From contig NZ_CP114039.1 in assembly GCF_026965535.1 (NCBI RefSeq), positions 558,001 to 622,000 of the forward strand: a stretch of 64,000 nt of DNA, written 5' to 3'. Shown in pieces: positions 50,737 to 59,538 of the stretch. The translations under genes and the position numbers were made by a program. The stretch comes from Corallococcus sp. NCRR. GTDB lineage: Bacteria > Myxococcota > Myxococcia > Myxococcales > Myxococcaceae. Every line of letters starts with the position of its first letter. Positions within the stretch are counted from its first letter, which is position 1. The notes beneath the pieces were generated by a model. That model did no database searches. It saw only the letters and a program-made list of their open reading frames with translations, and was not told where the DNA came from.

Positions 50737-51969
50737 TCAGTCCACTGCGACGCGGCCCACGGCGCTCCTCGCCATGCGCAGCCACACCAGCGAGACCATC
50801 AGCCACGCCGCCGTGAGCGCACTCCAGGCCTGGGGCGCGCTGGCCTGGACCAACCACAGTGTCACGACCACCCCCATCGCGAGCACCCGGGCGAGCTCCA
50901 GGGGCTCGCTCCACGCCTTCGACTCCAGCATGCCGCTCCAGGCGGTCGCCATCGCCCAGAGCAGCAGGCTCAACACGACCTTCTGCCAGCCCGAGAGCGG
51001 CGAGGCATGGTGGCTCACCAGGAGCATGAACGGCATCGACGCGAACAACTGGAAGACGAGGTACCTCCGCACGCCAGGCAGTTCCCGCGAGTGGTACTTC
51101 ACCTCCGCGCCCTCCTGCTTCCAGTAGCCCAACGCACGAGGAGGAAGGTCCGCGGGCCGCCAGCCCGTGGGCATCACCCAGAGGCGCAGCCGGTCCCAGT
51201 GGCTCTTCGTGGCGACGGCGTCCGCGAAGAGCCGGGCCCAGGCTTGGAAGTTGATGGCCGTGGGGTCCCAGGTGTTCGCCGGGGTCGTCAGGCCATAGGA
51301 GCACGGCTCGGTCTCCTCTTCGTAGGTGCCGAACATCCGGTCCCAGATGATGAGGAAGCCCGCGTAGTTCTTGTCGATGTACAGGTCGTTGCGCGCGTGG
51401 TGCACGCGGTGGTGCGACGGCGTGTTCAGCCACGACTCCACCCACCGGGGGAGCTTGGGGATGACCCGCGTGTGGGGGATGAACTGGAGCACCAGGTGGA
51501 AGGCCACCATCGCCAGCACCGCCTCCGGCGGAAAGCCCACCAGCACCAGCGGCCAGTAGAAGAGGAACGAGAAGAGGCGCTGGGTCACGCTCGCGCGCAG
51601 GGCCACCGCGTAGTTGAGCTCTTCGGTGGAGTGGTGCGGCGAGTGGGCCGCCCAGCCGATGTTGGTGCGGTGGCCGAAGCGGTGGAACCAGTAGAAGAGG
51701 AAGTCGACGCCCAGGAAGAGCGCCACCAGTGACAGCGGCGACGTCGCGTCCAGCCGCCACGGCGCGAACTGGCCCAACTGCGTGAAGAGGGGCAGCACCA
51801 GCAGCGCCACCGCGACGTTGACGCACTGGTTCATCACGGCCGTGCCCATGCTCGCGATGGAGTCCTGGAAGCTGTAGTAGCCGTTGCGCCGCGCCACGCA
51901 CCAGGCGAACTCGGTCAGGGCCAGGGCAATGACGAAGGGCGTCGCCACGGCATAGACGTTGATGGACAT
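50737..51969 (-). CDS. Sterol desaturase/fatty acid hydroxylase family protein
   Basis: This 410-residue membrane protein has several hydrophobic segments and the eight-His di-iron motifs: HRFGH, HSPHHS and HHRVHHA. These are diagnostic of the fatty acid hydroxylase superfamily. It would introduce a hydroxyl group or double bond into a lipid or carotenoid. The C-terminal ~100 residues contain further hydrophobic segments. It is divergent from a Crp/Fnr-type regulator, with a dyad between them, so it is probably that regulator's target. Confidence 0.92.
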   Translation of the reverse strand: MSINVYAVATPFVIALALTEFAWCVARRNGYYSFQDSIASMGTAVMNQCVNVAVALLVLPLFTQLGQFAPWRLDATSPLSLVALFLGVDFLFYWFHRFGHRTNIGWAAHSPHHSTEELNYAVALRASVTQRLFSFLFYWPLVLVGFPPEAVLAMVAFHLVLQFIPHTRVIPKLPRWVESWLNTPSHHRVHHARNDLYIDKNYAGFLIIWDRMFGTYEEETEPCSYGLTTPANTWDPTAINFQAWARLFADAVATKSHWDRLRLWVMPTGWRPADLPPRALGYWKQEGAEVKYHSRELPGVRRYLVFQLFASMPFMLLVSHHASPLSGWQKVVLSLLLWAMATAWSGMLESKAWSEPLELARVLAMGVVVTLWLVQASAPQAWSALTAAWLMVSLVWLRMARSAVGRVAVD

Positions 51970-52004
51970 GCCGCCGGTATATGGTTCCCCCAGCGGCCTG
52001 CGCC

Positions 52005-52018
52005 TTAACCCAGGTCAA
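52005..52018. promoter_or_regulatory. Candidate Crp/Fnr-type binding site
   Basis: TTAACCCAGGTCAA is a 14-base dyad with arms TTAAC and GTCAA and a 4-base centre, close to the Fnr-type pattern TTGAT-N4-ATCAA. It lies in the 67-base gap between the divergent hydroxylase and regulator genes. It is thus a fitting site for the regulator of this pair. Confidence 0.5.
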
Positions 52019-52036
52019 GCCAGGGTCCTTCGAGCC

Positions 52037-52624
52037 GTGAGATTCCCCAAGCTCTTCGAGCGCCTCGCCACGCTGGCCCCGCTACCTCCCGAGGAATGGG
52101 TGAAGGCCGAGGCCGTGGCGAAGGAACAGTCGCTCGCGAAGCGGGAGCTCTTCCTGCGGCCAGGGGACGCGGCGGACCGGTTCGCCGTGGTGCTCCAGGG
52201 CGTCTTCCGGGGCGTGCGCGTGTCGCCACGCGGGGGCGAGTCCATCAAGGCCTTCCGCGCCGAGGGAGAGCTGATTGGCGCGTACGCGGAGATGTTGCAG
52301 CGACGGCCGTCGATGACCTCGATTGAAGCGCTGGAGCCGAGCCGCGTGCTGGTGTTCCAGGCGCGGGACTTCCAGGCGCTGGAGCAGGGCCACGTGTGCT
52401 GGGAGCGGCTGGCGCGCCGCGTGGCGGAGCAGCACTTCCTGCTCAAGGAGCGCCGTGAGCAGGAGTTCCTGGAGCTGTCCGCGGAGGAGCGGCTCGTGAA
52501 CTTCTGGGAGGAGCATCCCCATTTGAAGGGACGGGTCCCCCAGCGCGACGTGGCGGCCTACCTTGGCATCACCGAGGTGGGACTGAGCCGCATCATATCC
52601 CGGCGCCGCAAGCGCGACGGTTGA
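52037..52624 (+). CDS. Crp/Fnr-family transcription regulator
   Basis: I start it at the GTG at 52037 (195 residues, MRFPKLFERLATLAPL) because a longer in-frame start at 51959 would overlap the divergent gene. The first ~110 residues form a cyclic-nucleotide-binding-like barrel (RELFLRPGDAADRFAVVLQG, then GELIGAYAEML), without Cys clusters for iron-sulfur binding. The C-terminal winged helix has VPQRDVAAYLGITEVGLSRI. It is divergent from the fatty acid hydroxylase, its likely target. The gene ends directly at the stop of the convergent gene at 52625. Confidence 0.88.
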   Translation: MRFPKLFERLATLAPLPPEEWVKAEAVAKEQSLAKRELFLRPGDAADRFAVVLQGVFRGVRVSPRGGESIKAFRAEGELIGAYAEMLQRRPSMTSIEALEPSRVLVFQARDFQALEQGHVCWERLARRVAEQHFLLKERREQEFLELSAEERLVNFWEEHPHLKGRVPQRDVAAYLGITEVGLSRIISRRRKRDG

Positions 52625-53209
52625 CTAGAGCTTGGGGAACTTGACGACGCTGGAGGAGACCTTGACGAGGTCGTAGGACTCCTGCCGGCTGACCAGGTTC
52701 GTCTGCTGCGCGACCAGTTGCGCGCGGAACTCCACCTGCCGCGCCTCGTAGTCGAAGAGCGCGTAGACGACGTAGTACCGCGCCCGGCGAACCATCGTTT
52801 CCTGGTCGACCGAGAGCTGGATGTCGTCCGGGTTCAGGCTGCTGTCGACGACGCACTTGAAGCCGGCCAGCTTGTGCAGGTTCTGCGAGGCGCTGTCGGT
52901 GCGCGCCTCGTGCCGGATGAAGATGCGGCCCTCCTGGAACTTGTACCAGAGGCTGCAACCGCTCAGGTTCGCGGTGAAGAAGTACGTGAGGGTGCCGGTC
53001 GAGAGATCGATCTCGCCCTCCGTGACGTCACCGGACTTCCACGGCAGGTAGAAGGTATCCGGGGACTTGCTCTCCTTGAGCGTGGCCAGCTCGCGGTCTT
53101 CCAACTCATCGAACGCCACCGCGTAGGCGCCCATGCCGGCGCCAGGAGCGGGACCGAGAATGAGCGGCTTCTGCTTCTGCCTGCCAGATGCGTTTCCCAT
53201 GAGACTCAT
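52625..53209 (-). CDS. Protein of unknown function (194 residues)
   Basis: The ATG at 53209 (or 53200) opens a 194-residue frame without signal peptide. It is beta-rich with charged turns, for example TFYLPWKSGDVTEGEIDLST and DPFEL-type spacing is absent; FIRHEARTDSASQNLHKLAG and YYVVYALFDYEARQVEFRAQ follow. No family is recognised and no neighbour gives context. It is convergent with the Crp/Fnr gene with no gap between the two stop codons. Confidence 0.55.
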   Translation of the reverse strand: MSLMGNASGRQKQKPLILGPAPGAGMGAYAVAFDELEDRELATLKESKSPDTFYLPWKSGDVTEGEIDLSTGTLTYFFTANLSGCSLWYKFQEGRIFIRHEARTDSASQNLHKLAGFKCVVDSSLNPDDIQLSVDQETMVRRARYYVVYALFDYEARQVEFRAQLVAQQTNLVSRQESYDLVKVSSSVVKFPKL

Positions 53210-53297
53210 TCATAGCAGCAGGGTGGTGCGTCTTCACCTGAAGCCCTTGAAGTGGGAATATCCGCTCAAACCGACTTAGCCCACAGAAAGGTTTACG

Positions 53298-53882
53298 ATG
53301 ACGACCTCATCCCGTTCTCTTGCCCTGCTCTTCCTTGGCGCTGCGCTGATGGGTGGCTGTGAAGCGGAGCAGACGACCACGCCCACGAGCGAAACCACGG
53401 TCCTCCCGACGGATGACCTGCGAACGGTCGAGAGCCGCTCGACCATCGATCCTTTCTGCAAGGCGGCGACGCAGGAGAACTTCGTGCTTTCGCTCCTCAA
53501 CCAGCGACGTGCTGCGGGCGCTAACTGTGGTGGGGTGGCGAAGATGCCGGTGCCTCCGCTCTCCGTGAACGCGAGACTAACGTGCACGTCGACCAATCAC
53601 GCCCAAGACATGGCTACGAATGGCTACCTTGGATACATCAGCCTGAATGGCTGGACCCCCTTGCGGCGCGTCACGAACGCGGGCTACACCCCGCTATCGT
53701 ACGTGGAGGAGAACGTCGCCGCTGGTTACAGCACGGTGGAGGCGGTGGTGGATGCATGGATGGCCAATCCCCGCGACTGCAACAACATCATGAGCCCGGC
53801 GCACATTCACGTGGGCATCGGACAGTCCACCGTGCAGGGCAGCACGTACAGCTATTGGGTGCTGGATTTCGGCCGGCCGTAG
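53298..53882 (+). CDS. CAP/SCP-domain lipoprotein
   Basis: The 194-residue product has a lipoprotein signal ending in LMGGC (Cys21). The CAP (SCP/PR-1) pattern is visible as NFVLSLLNQRRAAGANCGG, LTCTSTNHAQDMATNGYLGY and VEENVAAGYSTVEAVVDAW, ending with SPAHIHVGIG. The putative metal-site His are present (HAQD, HIHVG). Bacterial CAP proteins are secreted with unclear roles, possibly sterol or peptide binding. AAGG before the ATG supports the start. Confidence 0.9.
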   Translation: MTTSSRSLALLFLGAALMGGCEAEQTTTPTSETTVLPTDDLRTVESRSTIDPFCKAATQENFVLSLLNQRRAAGANCGGVAKMPVPPLSVNARLTCTSTNHAQDMATNGYLGYISLNGWTPLRRVTNAGYTPLSYVEENVAAGYSTVEAVVDAWMANPRDCNNIMSPAHIHVGIGQSTVQGSTYSYWVLDFGRP

Positions 53883-54053
53883 CGGCACCGCCCGTAGCCA
53901 GGTGGAACCCCCTTCGTCGGGCCTGATCCGTCCTGGCAGCCGCGGCCCCCTTCGTAGTCGCCCTGCGTGCCAGGCTGAAGGGGCGAATGGACCGCTCTCA
54001 TTCCCCCTCCCCTACTCCGCATGTTAGGAGTTGCCCGGTTCCGGGAGGAGTTC

Positions 54054-54926
54054 ATGCGTTCATCTCAGGCATTGGGGCCGCCCCTGTGCTGGGTCTTTCT
54101 CGTCATCCTGCCGTCAGTCGGGCTGGCGGCTCCAAGCAGCGAGGTGAAAGGCCATCTGGAGGCCATCGCCAGTCTCTACGAAGAGCTCGAGTTCGAGAGT
54201 GCCCTCGGCCAACTCGCCACGGCGCGGCGGCAGGCGAACGGACCGGAAGACGACGTCGAACTTTCACTCTGGGAAGGCTTGCTCATGGCGGAGTTGAGCC
54301 GGACGGAGGAGTCCAACGCTGCCTTCATGGCCGCCCTGTTCCTGCGGCCGGACGCACAGCTCCCCTTGAAGGTGTCGCCCAAGGTGGCGAACCAGTTCGA
54401 ATCGCTGCGGAAGGTGGTGAAGCGCACGCAACAGACGCGCCGTGACGCGCCCAAGCCCTCGCCCGCACCGCGTCAGGCGACGGATGTACCGCGTGAAGGC
54501 CCTCCGCCATCCGCACCGCCTCGCATCACGTCTCCGGCCAGCGTCGAGGTGGCATCGGCGCCCATCGCGCCCCCGCTCCAGGTGACCCAGGAGACGCGGA
54601 AGAGTTCCTTGCGCTCCAAGGCCTATATCCCCGCGATCGCCGGCGGCGCGCTCACCGTCGCGGGTGGGATTTCCTGGGCCCTGTCTCGTGGAGAGCTGTC
54701 GAAGCTTCGCAACGCGGACCCGTCCCTGGCGAACTTCGCGGACATTGACCGGGCCGCGTCGCGGGGGCGGACACTGCAAGCCGCGGGCGTCGGAATGCTG
54801 GGGGTCGGTGTGCTGGGGCTGGGGTTGGCGACGGGCATGTATCTGATCGGTGCTCCCGAGAAGAACCTCGCCATGCAGATGGGAACGGATGGCCGGTCGG
54901 CGCTTGTGTATGGGAGGTGGCCATGA
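54054..54926 (+). CDS. Exported protein with Pro-rich linker and C-terminal membrane segments
   Basis: I start it at the ATG at 54054 (290 residues) because GGGAGGAG lies 3 bases upstream. A signal peptide is at about 1-27 (PPLCWVFLVILPSVGLAA). The N-terminal ~110 residues are helical and could be a TPR-like domain. A Pro-rich linker follows (about 130-175), then two hydrophobic segments (IPAIAGGALTVAGGISWALS and GVGMLGVGVLGLGLATGMYL). Such proteins often accompany large secreted proteins, and here it overlaps the start of the MopE-like gene by four bases. Its function is unknown. Confidence 0.6.
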   Translation: MRSSQALGPPLCWVFLVILPSVGLAAPSSEVKGHLEAIASLYEELEFESALGQLATARRQANGPEDDVELSLWEGLLMAELSRTEESNAAFMAALFLRPDAQLPLKVSPKVANQFESLRKVVKRTQQTRRDAPKPSPAPRQATDVPREGPPPSAPPRITSPASVEVASAPIAPPLQVTQETRKSSLRSKAYIPAIAGGALTVAGGISWALSRGELSKLRNADPSLANFADIDRAASRGRTLQAAGVGMLGVGVLGLGLATGMYLIGAPEKNLAMQMGTDGRSALVYGRWP

Positions 54927-56941
54927 ACCTGTTTCGACTGCGGGCAGCGCTGGTCCTGTTCGTGCTCGCGAGCGTGGCCTGCACCGACTTCGATCTGGAA
55001 AAGCAGAAGCTGTGCAAGCAGTTCCCTGAACGGTGTGGCAACGCCGACGGGAGCATTGGCGACTGGACGGGTGGAGCGCTGAACGTCACCTTCGAATACA
55101 GCGGCTTCGAGCGCGGGTGCGTCACGGTGACCGCAACGGACGCGGCCAACCCGGGGAACACGAGCAGCCTCGACGTAGCGCTCCCCGGCAAGACGCCCGG
55201 TTCCGTGTCGGTGATGGTGTTCCGGACGAAGGACTGGGGCCACACGCTGAACGTGACGACGCAGTTGCATGAGATCGACTGTTCAGCCCCCTTGGTTGGG
55301 GCCGCGCAGGAGAAGAAGACGGACGTCCCCGAGGGGGGCACGCTGGACGTGGCCTTCACGGTGAGCGCCATTGATGGAGATGGAGACGGCTACTTCAGTA
55401 GCGGTGGCCCCGGGGGGACCATCAAGGGCTCCGACTGCAATGACGGGGACCCGGCTGTGAACCCCAGCGCCAAGGAGGTGTGCAACGGAAAGGATGACAA
55501 CTGCACCCTCGGAGAGTCGGACGCGGACGACAAGCCGACCTGGTACACGGACGGAGATGGGGACGGATACGGAGACGTCGCGGTGCAGTCCTGTTCCCAG
55601 CCTGCTGGGACCGTGGCTCTGGGCGGTGACTGCAACGACAACGACGCGCAAGTCCGGCCGGGCCGGGCAGAGTTCCTCTGCGATGGCAAGGATGACAACT
55701 GCAATGGCACGAACGACGAGAACTTCAATCTCGGCAGTGATTGCGAGACTGAGTTCAAATGCGCTGGCAAGGTGGCATGTGCCAGCACCTCAAGCCAGAC
55801 TGCTTGTGTGCCTATCGAGGAGCCGCTGACCTGGTACGTGGACAGCGACGGTGACGGCTTCGAGGGCCAGGCAGTGGCGGAGCAGGCCTGTGAGTCGCCC
55901 GTTGCAGGTGGTGTCTCGCCCGCCCAGGACTGCGACGAGAGTTCTGTCTACGTCCGGAATGGGCTACCGGAGGTCTGCGACCGGCTGGACAACAACTGCT
56001 CTGGCACGGTGGACGAGGGGTGTGGTCCACTCACCTGGACGGTGAAAACGTCAGTCGGTGGAAGCGATAGCCTGACGGCCATCACCCTTTACGACAATGG
56101 GCAAAAGGGATGGCTGGTTGGCACAAACAATCTCGTCCATTACGACTTCACAACTGGCACTGCAACGCCGTATACGCATTCCTCCTGCCTGGATAACTGG
56201 ACGGCGGCATGGGCGTCCGCGAACGGACGGCTCTTCGCCGTCGCGCAGTCAGGGAAGATTGTGACCCGGCTCTTTAACGGCGATCCCGGTTGTTTCCAGG
56301 TCACCGCGCCCGCTCCAACATCGCTATATGGCATCACCGGCATCGAGCAGTCCGGGCAAGACGCCACCGTCTATGCGGTTTCAAGCAATGGCAGGATTTT
56401 CAAATGGACATCACCTTACGGCCAGAGCGGTGCTCTTTCTACCTTCGGTAATGTTGGTGACAATCTTCGTGCGATCGCGAACTCCGGGTCCGAGGGAACG
56501 TTGTTGGCCGTTGGTGGGAGTAGCAATGCCAAGGCAGTTGCCTACCGCTATGACACGGCAAGCTCTCAGTGGGTTTCAGACCCGTTGAGCGGAAGCTTCG
56601 ACGGATTCCTCAAAGGCATCCATGTAACGGACAGCCGATTCGCCTACGCGGCTGGCGACAATGGACTGGTCTTCAAGAGGAGTGGAGGCGTCTGGACCCC
56701 CTTGCCTACCGTCGTCGAGTCTGACGGAACAACGAAGGTCCAGATTCGGGACGTCCTTGCCTTCAGCGAGAAGGGCATCTACGTCGCCACCAGCGCAGGG
56801 ATGATCCTTTTCTACAACGGATCCGTGTGGACCACCGTGTACACAGGACCAGCCCCGCTGTACTCGCTCGATGCCCCTTCACCCGCTCGCATCGTGGCGG
56901 CGGGCGAAGGTGGCACCGTCGTGAGCTTCACGGCGCCCTGA
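54923..56941 (+). CDS. MopE-like protein with metal-binding repeats and C-terminal propeller
   Basis: The ATG at 54923 (GGGAGG upstream) gives 672 residues with a lipoprotein signal ending in LASVAC. Three putative metal-binding motifs of the MopE type follow: DCNDGDPAVNPSAKEVC, DCNDNDAQVRPGRAEFLC and DCDESSVYVRNGLPEVC, each with CNGKDDNC-like ends. The C-terminal ~320 residues form a beta-propeller (for example FAVAQSGKIVTRLFNG, VYAVSSNGRIFKW). MopE proteins bind copper outside the cell. The propeller half is coded with visibly lower GC than its surroundings, which hints at recent acquisition. The gene is coupled to the preceding one by ATGA. Confidence 0.82.
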   Translation: MNLFRLRAALVLFVLASVACTDFDLEKQKLCKQFPERCGNADGSIGDWTGGALNVTFEYSGFERGCVTVTATDAANPGNTSSLDVALPGKTPGSVSVMVFRTKDWGHTLNVTTQLHEIDCSAPLVGAAQEKKTDVPEGGTLDVAFTVSAIDGDGDGYFSSGGPGGTIKGSDCNDGDPAVNPSAKEVCNGKDDNCTLGESDADDKPTWYTDGDGDGYGDVAVQSCSQPAGTVALGGDCNDNDAQVRPGRAEFLCDGKDDNCNGTNDENFNLGSDCETEFKCAGKVACASTSSQTACVPIEEPLTWYVDSDGDGFEGQAVAEQACESPVAGGVSPAQDCDESSVYVRNGLPEVCDRLDNNCSGTVDEGCGPLTWTVKTSVGGSDSLTAITLYDNGQKGWLVGTNNLVHYDFTTGTATPYTHSSCLDNWTAAWASANGRLFAVAQSGKIVTRLFNGDPGCFQVTAPAPTSLYGITGIEQSGQDATVYAVSSNGRIFKWTSPYGQSGALSTFGNVGDNLRAIANSGSEGTLLAVGGSSNAKAVAYRYDTASSQWVSDPLSGSFDGFLKGIHVTDSRFAYAAGDNGLVFKRSGGVWTPLPTVVESDGTTKVQIRDVLAFSEKGIYVATSAGMILFYNGSVWTTVYTGPAPLYSLDAPSPARIVAAGEGGTVVSFTAP

Positions 56942-56964
56942 GTCGCCCGGCCCCGGCTGGAATC

Positions 56965-56993
56965 GCGCGTCGGATCCATCGACGCGTCTTTCC
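56965..56993 (+). terminator. Terminator after the MopE-like gene
   Basis: CGCGTCG (56966-56972) and CGACGCG (56980-56986) form a 7-bp stem, followed by TCTTTCC. It lies 24 bases after the stop. Confidence 0.55.
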
Positions 56994-57163
56994 CCGGGGC
57001 CTTGCCCGTGGGCCGTTCCACCCAGCAGGCCTGGTGCCGGGCCCGCCGGTCCAACAGGAGGGTCCACATTCCCCCTGTACTTATCCGGTGATCAGCGGTA
57101 GACCGGCGCCCGCACGAGGTGAGCGGCTCAGCTTCAGAGCCCGTTCCGCCCTGGGGCTTTTGT

Positions 57164-57240
<77 letters not shown>

Positions 57241-57244
57241 CCAA

Positions 57245-57285
57245 GAAGGGCCCGGAATCGAAAGGTTCCGGGCCCTTCGCTTTTT
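57245..57285 (+). terminator. Terminator after the tRNA gene
   Basis: GAAGGGCCCGGAA (57245-57257) and TTCCGGGCCCTTC (57266-57278) form a perfect 13-bp stem, followed by GCTTTTT. It starts 5 bases after the tRNA. Confidence 0.85.
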
Positions 57286-57463
57286 CCGCAACGGGTGGCC
57301 TGGTGGGATGCGGCCCACTCCATCTGGCTTTGCCATCCTGTCCCTTCAGACCGATTGCGAAGCCGTCGCCGTCAGGTTCTAGACTGCCACCCGTCACGGC
57401 CAAAGCCTCACAACCAGACACAAGCAGGGGGCGTGGTCCCAAGGGGCCACGGAACAGACAAGC

Positions 57464-58822
57464 ATGAAGACTGCCATTCAATGGATGGGGATGCTGGCCA
57501 CGTGCGCGTGGCTTGCCTCGTGTCAGGGGATGCCCCCGGAGGGCTCCGAAATCATTCGCATGGAGATCGCCCTGACGGGGGATGTCTGCGGAGTCACTTC
57601 CGCCACCGCGACGGTCTCCGCGCCGGACATGACGACCCTGGGCCCCGTGGCGCTCCAGGTGACAGAGGCGGCCATCCAGGGCCGCATCACCCAGGTCCCG
57701 GCGGGCACGGCCCGCACGGTCCAGGTGAACGCGCTCAACGCTTCCGGCCAGATGGTGTACTCGGGCAGCACCCAGGTAGATGTGGTCGCGGGCAGCGTCA
57801 CCTCGGCCAACCTCGTCCTGCGCCGTGACCTCACGAACTGCCCCAGCACGCCGGGCACCGGTGGCATCGACATCATCGGGTCGCTGGAGACGGGTGAGCC
57901 GTCCAGCGACGGGGGCACGTCCGACGGCGGGTCGCCCTCGGATGGGGGCATCGTCCTCGATGGCGCGCAGCTGGCCTTCAACGTGGACGACGCCACACTG
58001 ACCAGCGGAGGCATCATCCACTTCTTCGACCGCACCGCCGACCGGGTCCACCGGCTCGACGTGAAGAATCGCCGCTTCCTGAGCGCCTACGCGGGCACGG
58101 CCGACGCCGTGTCCATGGCGGTGACTCCGGACGGGGCCACCACGTACCTGGCCTACACCGGCGGGCGCATGGACGCCTTCTCGCGCGACGGCACCGCCCG
58201 CTTCTTCGCCGCGGCGCCGGAGACGGTCTCCAGCATGGTGGTGGCCGGCAACTACCTGTTCACCATCGACGGCTCCGGCGCGTGGGATTCGCACTCGCTC
58301 TACCAGCGCGCCACGGGTGCGCGCGTCGCCACGGCCGAGTGGCGCTACTCCGCCCGCAGCCTCGTGTTCTCCCCGGTGAACAAGCGCGTCTACCTGCTCA
58401 ACTCGGGCGTCTCCCCGACGGACGTGACGATGGTGGACGTGGACCCGGTGGCGGGCACGCTGGGCGCCGAGCGGGACTCGCCGTACCACGGTGACTACAA
58501 CCTGCCCAACCCCATCCGGCTCCTGCCGGACGAGTCAGGCGTCCTGGTGGGCAGCGGCCTGTTCTTCAACGCTGGCGACCTCACCTACCGCACCAGCATG
58601 GGCCTGTCGTTCGTGGACGCTGCGTTCCACGGCGGCCGCTACTACCTCATCGACACGGTGGGCAACACGACGCAGCTGCGCGTGCTGAGCAGCACCTTCG
58701 ACATCCTCTCCGCGGGCTACCACCCTGGCATCGCGAAGCGGGTGTTCGTGCACGACGGTGAGCTGGTGCTCGTCACGGAGGTGCGCACGGGGCAGCTCCA
58801 GGTGCGCATCCTCGCGCTGTAG
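57464..58822 (+). CDS. Lipoprotein with beta-propeller-like domain
   Basis: The 452-residue product has a lipoprotein signal ending in AWLASC (Cys20). An immunoglobulin-like domain follows (about 30-120, with VSAPDMTTLGPVALQVTEAA), a Ser/Gly/Asp linker (about 145-165, with SSDGGTSDGGSPSDGG) and a seven-bladed-propeller-like part (about 170-450) with repeated strands such as VSMAVTPDGATTYLAYTGGR. The protein is on the cell surface. The function is not known. The gene is convergent with the operon that starts at 61218. Confidence 0.72.
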   Translation: MKTAIQWMGMLATCAWLASCQGMPPEGSEIIRMEIALTGDVCGVTSATATVSAPDMTTLGPVALQVTEAAIQGRITQVPAGTARTVQVNALNASGQMVYSGSTQVDVVAGSVTSANLVLRRDLTNCPSTPGTGGIDIIGSLETGEPSSDGGTSDGGSPSDGGIVLDGAQLAFNVDDATLTSGGIIHFFDRTADRVHRLDVKNRRFLSAYAGTADAVSMAVTPDGATTYLAYTGGRMDAFSRDGTARFFAAAPETVSSMVVAGNYLFTIDGSGAWDSHSLYQRATGARVATAEWRYSARSLVFSPVNKRVYLLNSGVSPTDVTMVDVDPVAGTLGAERDSPYHGDYNLPNPIRLLPDESGVLVGSGLFFNAGDLTYRTSMGLSFVDAAFHGGRYYLIDTVGNTTQLRVLSSTFDILSAGYHPGIAKRVFVHDGELVLVTEVRTGQLQVRILAL

Positions 58823-58846
58823 GCCGGAGCCCCGTGGGTGCAGTCA

Positions 58847-58883
58847 GAAGCCCAGCAACCCCATCGGGTTGCTGGGCTTCTTT
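58847..58883. terminator. Terminator between convergent genes
   Basis: GAAGCCCAGCAACCC (58847-58861) pairs perfectly with GGGTTGCTGGGCTTC (58866-58880), a 15-bp stem with a 4-base loop, then TTT. It serves the lipoprotein gene ending at 58822 and could also serve the gene ending at 58897 on the other strand. Confidence 0.85.
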
Positions 58884-58896
58884 CACGTGCAGCCTG

Positions 58897-59523
58897 CTAC
58901 TGCGTGACGTCGACGGTGTAGACGCCATCGCCGGACGTGGCGGTGCCCGTCACGTGGGTGCTGCCCGGCGTGCGGCGGACCTTGCCGGTGCCGTCGTCCT
59001 CGATTTCACCCGTGAGGGTGAGATCCAGGATGACGCTGCCCTCCAGGTCTCCCGTCATCTGGAAGGGCCCCTTGAGCGTCCCGGTGAACGTGCCGTCCGG
59101 GATGTCGCGCAGTTGGAGGGTGAGCTCCGGCTGCGCCGCCGTGTCCGTGCTCGACGCGTAGGTGATGTTCACCGGGTCCTCGTCCCCGCCTGGGAGGATC
59201 TCTCCGTCAGAGTACCCGGTCATGCCAATGCGCAGGCGCATGCCCTTGTTGGCCGAGCTGCCCTGGTCCACCTGCCCGGTGACGAGCAGCGTCCCGGAGA
59301 CGTCGCCCGTCGTGGACTGGGGCGCGATGTTCGCGCTGGACGCGGTGTTGAAGCCGACGAAGCCCAGCTGCAGGGCCTTGCTGACGGACGGGTCGAGCCC
59401 GAGGTACGCGCGGCGGGCCTGCTCGTCGGAGCTGATGTCGTCATCACCGCAAGCCGTGAGGCCCAGGGACAGGAAGAGGGAGCACGCGACAGCGGTCACG
59501 GCACGCGGAAAAGGTGTGAGCAT
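58897..59523 (-). CDS. Lipoprotein of unknown function (second gene of a pair)
   Basis: The 208-residue product has a signal ending in SLGLTAC (Cys25), then a beta-rich mature part without Cys repeats. GDEDPVNITYAS and FQMTGDLEGSVILDLTLTGE look like strands of a beta-sandwich. The gene starts 15 bases after the stop of the Cys-knot lipoprotein gene and is clearly in the same operon. The pair may act together at the surface. Confidence 0.7.
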   Translation of the reverse strand: MLTPFPRAVTAVACSLFLSLGLTACGDDDISSDEQARRAYLGLDPSVSKALQLGFVGFNTASSANIAPQSTTGDVSGTLLVTGQVDQGSSANKGMRLRIGMTGYSDGEILPGGDEDPVNITYASSTDTAAQPELTLQLRDIPDGTFTGTLKGPFQMTGDLEGSVILDLTLTGEIEDDGTGKVRRTPGSTHVTGTATSGDGVYTVDVTQ

Positions 59524-59538
59524 GATGGGTGTCTCCTG

